NCBI RefSeq assembly: GCF_007990715.1
Contig: NZ_BJWY01000015.1
Span: 25,113-89,112, forward strand
Source: Nocardia seriolae NBRC 15557
Lineage (GTDB): Bacteria > Actinomycetota > Actinomycetes > Mycobacteriales > Mycobacteriaceae
Direction of reading: 5' to 3'
Length of the DNA: 64,000 nucleotides
Both the position numbers and the translations under genes were made by a program. Positions 61,974 through 64,000 of this stretch are shown in pieces (the first letter of the stretch is position 1; the number at the start of each line of letters is the position of its first letter). The notes beneath the pieces were generated by a model. It searched no databases. It saw nothing but the letters and a program-made list of their open reading frames with translations, and was not told the DNA's origin.

Positions 61974-62839
61974 TGACCCAGACCGTCAACCTCACCGAGG
62001 TGCCCCGCAACAGCGGCCTGTTCGTCAAGGCCGCGCTGGGCGCGCTGCCGGTTCCGGGTCTGTCCAACCGCAAGCCCACCCTGCCGGACCGCACCGTCCG
62101 CCTCGAGGGCTTCAAGGTCGACCCGGACCACCTCGCCGCCTACTGCCGGGCCACCGGCCTGCGCTTCGGTGATTCGCTGCCGCTGACCTACCCGTTCGTG
62201 CTCAGCTTCCCGCTGGCCATGCAACTGGTCGTGGCCCGCGACTTCCCGTTCGTGGCCGTCGGCGCGGTGCACGCGGAGAACGTCATCGAGCGCACCCGCG
62301 AGATCTCGGTGGCCGAGCCGCTGGACTTCGAGACCCACATCGAGAACCTGCGCGAGCACCCCAAGGGTCTGCTCGTGGACGCCATCACCGAGGTGAGCGT
62401 GGGCCGGGAACTGGTGTGGCGGCAGGTCACCACCTTCCTGCACCAGCAGCGCACCTCGCTCTCGGGCGGGCCCAAGCCCGAGCCCAAGCCGGACGAGGTG
62501 CCGCCGCCCCCGCTCAAGGCGCTGCGCGTCGATCAGAAGATGATCAACCGCTACGCCGCCGCCTCCGGCGACCACAACCCGATCCACACCTCGGCGCTGG
62601 GCGCCAAGGCCTTCGGCTTCCCCAAGCCGATCGCGCACGGGATGTGGTCCGCGGCCGCCGTGCTCGGCGCGCTCGAGGGCCGGATCCCCGGAAAGACCAC
62701 CTACGCGGTCAAATTCGGCAAGCCGATCTTCCTGCCGTCCACCGTCAATCTGTACGCCGACCAGGTGTCCGGTGGCTGGGACATCTCCTTGAAGAACCCG
62801 AAGAAGGGCTACCCGCACCTGACCGCTACGCTGCGCTGA
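61970..62839 (+). CDS. htdX: (3R)-hydroxyacyl dehydratase HtdX-type (MaoC-like)
   Basis: A 289-residue double-hotdog dehydratase. The N-terminal hotdog is degenerate; the C-terminal one has [10 protein letters not shown] (about 195-205), the catalytic Asp and His of MaoC/hydratase-2. Dehydrates 3-hydroxyacyl thioesters, and together with FabG4 and the thiolase forms a short elongation or degradation path. ATG overlaps the fabG4 stop; a second ATG directly follows, so the start could be one codon later. Matches Rv0241c. Confidence 0.9.
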   Translation: MMTQTVNLTEVPRNSGLFVKAALGALPVPGLSNRKPTLPDRTVRLEGFKVDPDHLAAYCRATGLRFGDSLPLTYPFVLSFPLAMQLVVARDFPFVAVGAVHAENVIERTREISVAEPLDFETHIENLREHPKGLLVDAITEVSVGRELVWRQVTTFLHQQRTSLSGGPKPEPKPDEVPPPPLKALRVDQKMINRYAAASGDHNPIHTSALGAKAFGFPKPIAHGMWSAAAVLGALEGRIPGKTTYAVKFGKPIFLPSTVNLYADQVSGGWDISLKNPKKGYPHLTATLR

Positions 62840-62910
62840 ACGTGACGAGCGTGTCACCCAGGAATTCGGGTCGGATCCCCGCCTAGCGGAATCGGCCCGA
62901 ACGGGGGTGA

Positions 62911-62986
62911 AGAGCCGCACATTGTTTCGCATACGGATGTCGCCACGCAGGGGTTTCTACATCCGGCCGAAACGGTGTGCGGCTCT
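62911..62986 (+). terminator. Long imperfect hairpin after htdX
   Basis: AGAGCCGCACA (62911-62921) pairs with TGTGCGGCTCT (62976-62986); inner pairs GTTTCG/CGAAAC and GGATGT/ACATCC continue the stem. The whole fold is about 76 bases between two convergent genes. Probably a terminator for both, though it lacks a strong T run. Confidence 0.6.
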
Positions 62987-63010
62987 TGTATTTCAGGAGC
63001 TGCCCGGACT

Positions 63011-64000
63011 TCAGCAGTCGCAGCCGCAATCGCAGCAGCCCCCGCAGTCGCAGCCGCCGCAATCACAATCGCCGCAATCGCAGCAGTCGCAGTCGCAGTC
63101 GCAACGATTGACCCACGCGTCCTTGCGCTGACCGCTGCACGGACGAGTATGCGTGGCACAGCAGGCATATCCGGTGCAGTACTGCGTGCAGATAATGCCC
63201 AGCCCCTCCAGCGGACCGGGTCCCTGAGACGGCGGCTGCCCGCCCGCTCCCAGTCCGGGCTGCGGCGTGAACGGCGCACCGGGCTGCCACGGCTGCTGAC
63301 CGCGGGGTGCGGAGACACCCTCGAACACGCCCGGACGGGTTTCCGTCAGCGCGGTGATCGTGGCGGCCGGGGTCGAAGCGGTGCGGCAGGCGCGCGTCGT
63401 GCACGTGTGGGCGATGCCCGCGGTGCGGCCGAGTTCGCGGACCACGCCGCGCAGCGGATCGAGCAGGCTCCAGCGGATGGTGGCGGCCCGATCCAGCGCG
63501 ACGCGGTGCAGGGCGGCCCGCAGCAGCGAATTCGATTCGGACACCAGCGCATGTGCCTGTTCCGGCGAGGTGCCGGTGGCCACCAGCGGGTTGAAACGGC
63601 CCCGGGCACGGTCGGCGTCGAGGTCCTCGAGGGCGTCAGCGAGGTGGGCGATGCGGCCGAAATGCCAACCGGCTTCGCGCAGGGCATCGGCGTTCTCGGG
63701 GCGGTCGGCCAGAATCGCGGTGTGCGCGAACAACTCCGCCGCGCAGAGCTGGGTGGGTCCGGTCAGCTCGTCGAGGGTGCTCCCGGGGGAATTCTCCAGC
63801 CGCAGCTGGGATTCGATCGCGGTGATGAGCGGTTCGACGTCCAGGCCGAGCGGAGCGGCGGCCGCTCGGGCTCGGGTGTGCCAGCGGGTGGAGACCCGGG
63901 TGAGGGGTCGGCGGGCCAGACGATGGGTCTCGCCGTCGTCGACGTGGTCGCGAATCTTGGCCGCGCCCAGCAGGAGTGAGGCCGTTGCCGCCAGCCGCAC
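63011..64000 (-). CDS. DUF5685-like protein with cysteine-rich tail (partial, runs off the right edge)
   Basis: At least 329 residues; the N-terminus lies beyond the window. The visible body is helical, with AELFAHTAILADRPENADALREAGWHFGRIAHLADALEDLDADRARGRFNPLV, as in DUF5685 proteins. A Pro/Gly-rich linker follows, then a cluster with CTQYCTGYACCATHTRPC, and a final 30-residue tail, CDCDCDCC…CCDCGCDC, with 15 cysteines. Such a tail can bind metal. It converges on htdX. Family assignment is tentative because the N-terminus is missing. Confidence 0.7.
   Translation of the reverse strand: MRLAATASLLLGAAKIRDHVDDGETHRLARRPLTRVSTRWHTRARAAAAPLGLDVEPLITAIESQLRLENSPGSTLDELTGPTQLCAAELFAHTAILADRPENADALREAGWHFGRIAHLADALEDLDADRARGRFNPLVATGTSPEQAHALVSESNSLLRAALHRVALDRAATIRWSLLDPLRGVVRELGRTAGIAHTCTTRACRTASTPAATITALTETRPGVFEGVSAPRGQQPWQPGAPFTPQPGLGAGGQPPSQGPGPLEGLGIICTQYCTGYACCATHTRPCSGQRKDAWVNRCDCDCDCCDCGDCDCGGCDCGGCCDCGCDC

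Noticed and set aside
63011..63115. The repeated CAG/TCG pattern as a possible CRISPR or microsatellite array.
   Set aside because: It is in frame with a protein and gives a clean CDC-rich tail; the units are far too short for CRISPR spacers.
1..64000. rRNA, tRNA, CRISPR array, prophage or transposase.
   Set aside because: Nothing in the six frames or the spacer regions gives a recognisable match; short RNAs without a model could be missed by eye.

Overview
The window is GC-rich actinobacterial DNA, and its gene content points to a mycolic-acid-bearing member of the Mycobacteriales, most likely Nocardia. The evidence is the trehalose-mycolate exporter MmpL3, the arabinofuranosyltransferase AftD, a TMM-acetyltransferase-like protein, a MtrP-like methyltransferase, and the FadA2 / FabG4 / HtdX lipid genes. 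From about 28 kb to 63 kb the order follows the Mycobacterium tuberculosis Rv0206c-Rv0243 block as I remember it, with local insertions. The genus is an inference from gene content and style, not from an rRNA or a database match. I see no rRNA, tRNA, CRISPR array, prophage or transposase.

Region by region. 1-7.9 kb is accessory: a PlsC-type acyltransferase, a small GNAT protein, glycerate kinase, the scar of a deleted branched-chain amino acid ABC transporter, an HxlR regulator facing a 6PGDH/imine-reductase-like enzyme, a DrrA/DrrB-like ABC exporter with its own XRE regulator, AroQ, and a probable autoregulated ribbon-helix-helix protein. 8-13 kb carries envelope and signalling genes: a penicillin-binding-protein-like lipoprotein without a recognisable active site, two membrane proteins and a class III nucleotide cyclase. 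13-21 kb has an MFS transporter / hydrolase operon opposite a frameshifted AraC regulator, then a LuxR-type ATPase regulator flanked by two VOC-fold genes that share an upstream DNA motif. 21-28 kb has an AI-2E-family permease, a MacS-like kinase with its response regulator, a DUF1707 protein, a hydrolase and a large DUF2339-like membrane protein.

28-55 kb is the envelope-assembly core: mmpL3 - NYN protein - trmB (one minus-strand operon), a lipase, a GTPase-like pair, pckG, an aldehyde dehydrogenase, the MtrP-like methyltransferase, a GT4 glycosyltransferase, a large membrane protein with a flippase, a DUF3068 protein, a TmaT-like acyltransferase, aftD and its small DUF2613 partner. Together they suggest export and decoration of trehalose mycolates and completion of the arabinan. 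55-64 kb has isochorismate synthase, a universal stress protein, an ADP-ribosylglycohydrolase, the divergent fadA2 / fabG4-htdX genes around a perfect palindrome, and a DUF5685-like protein with an extremely cysteine-rich tail that runs off the right edge.

Two families of dispersed intergenic repeats stand out. Family A has two copies in opposite orientation, about 57 kb apart, with paired arms that differ compensatorily. Family B has three copies of about 135 bp, all inside the envelope core. Three genes carry apparent one-base losses in G/C runs, which points to sequence error as much as to real mutation. Several genes look leaderless (TAnnnT six or seven bases before the start codon), and the same signal precedes an unannotated 26-residue membrane peptide.
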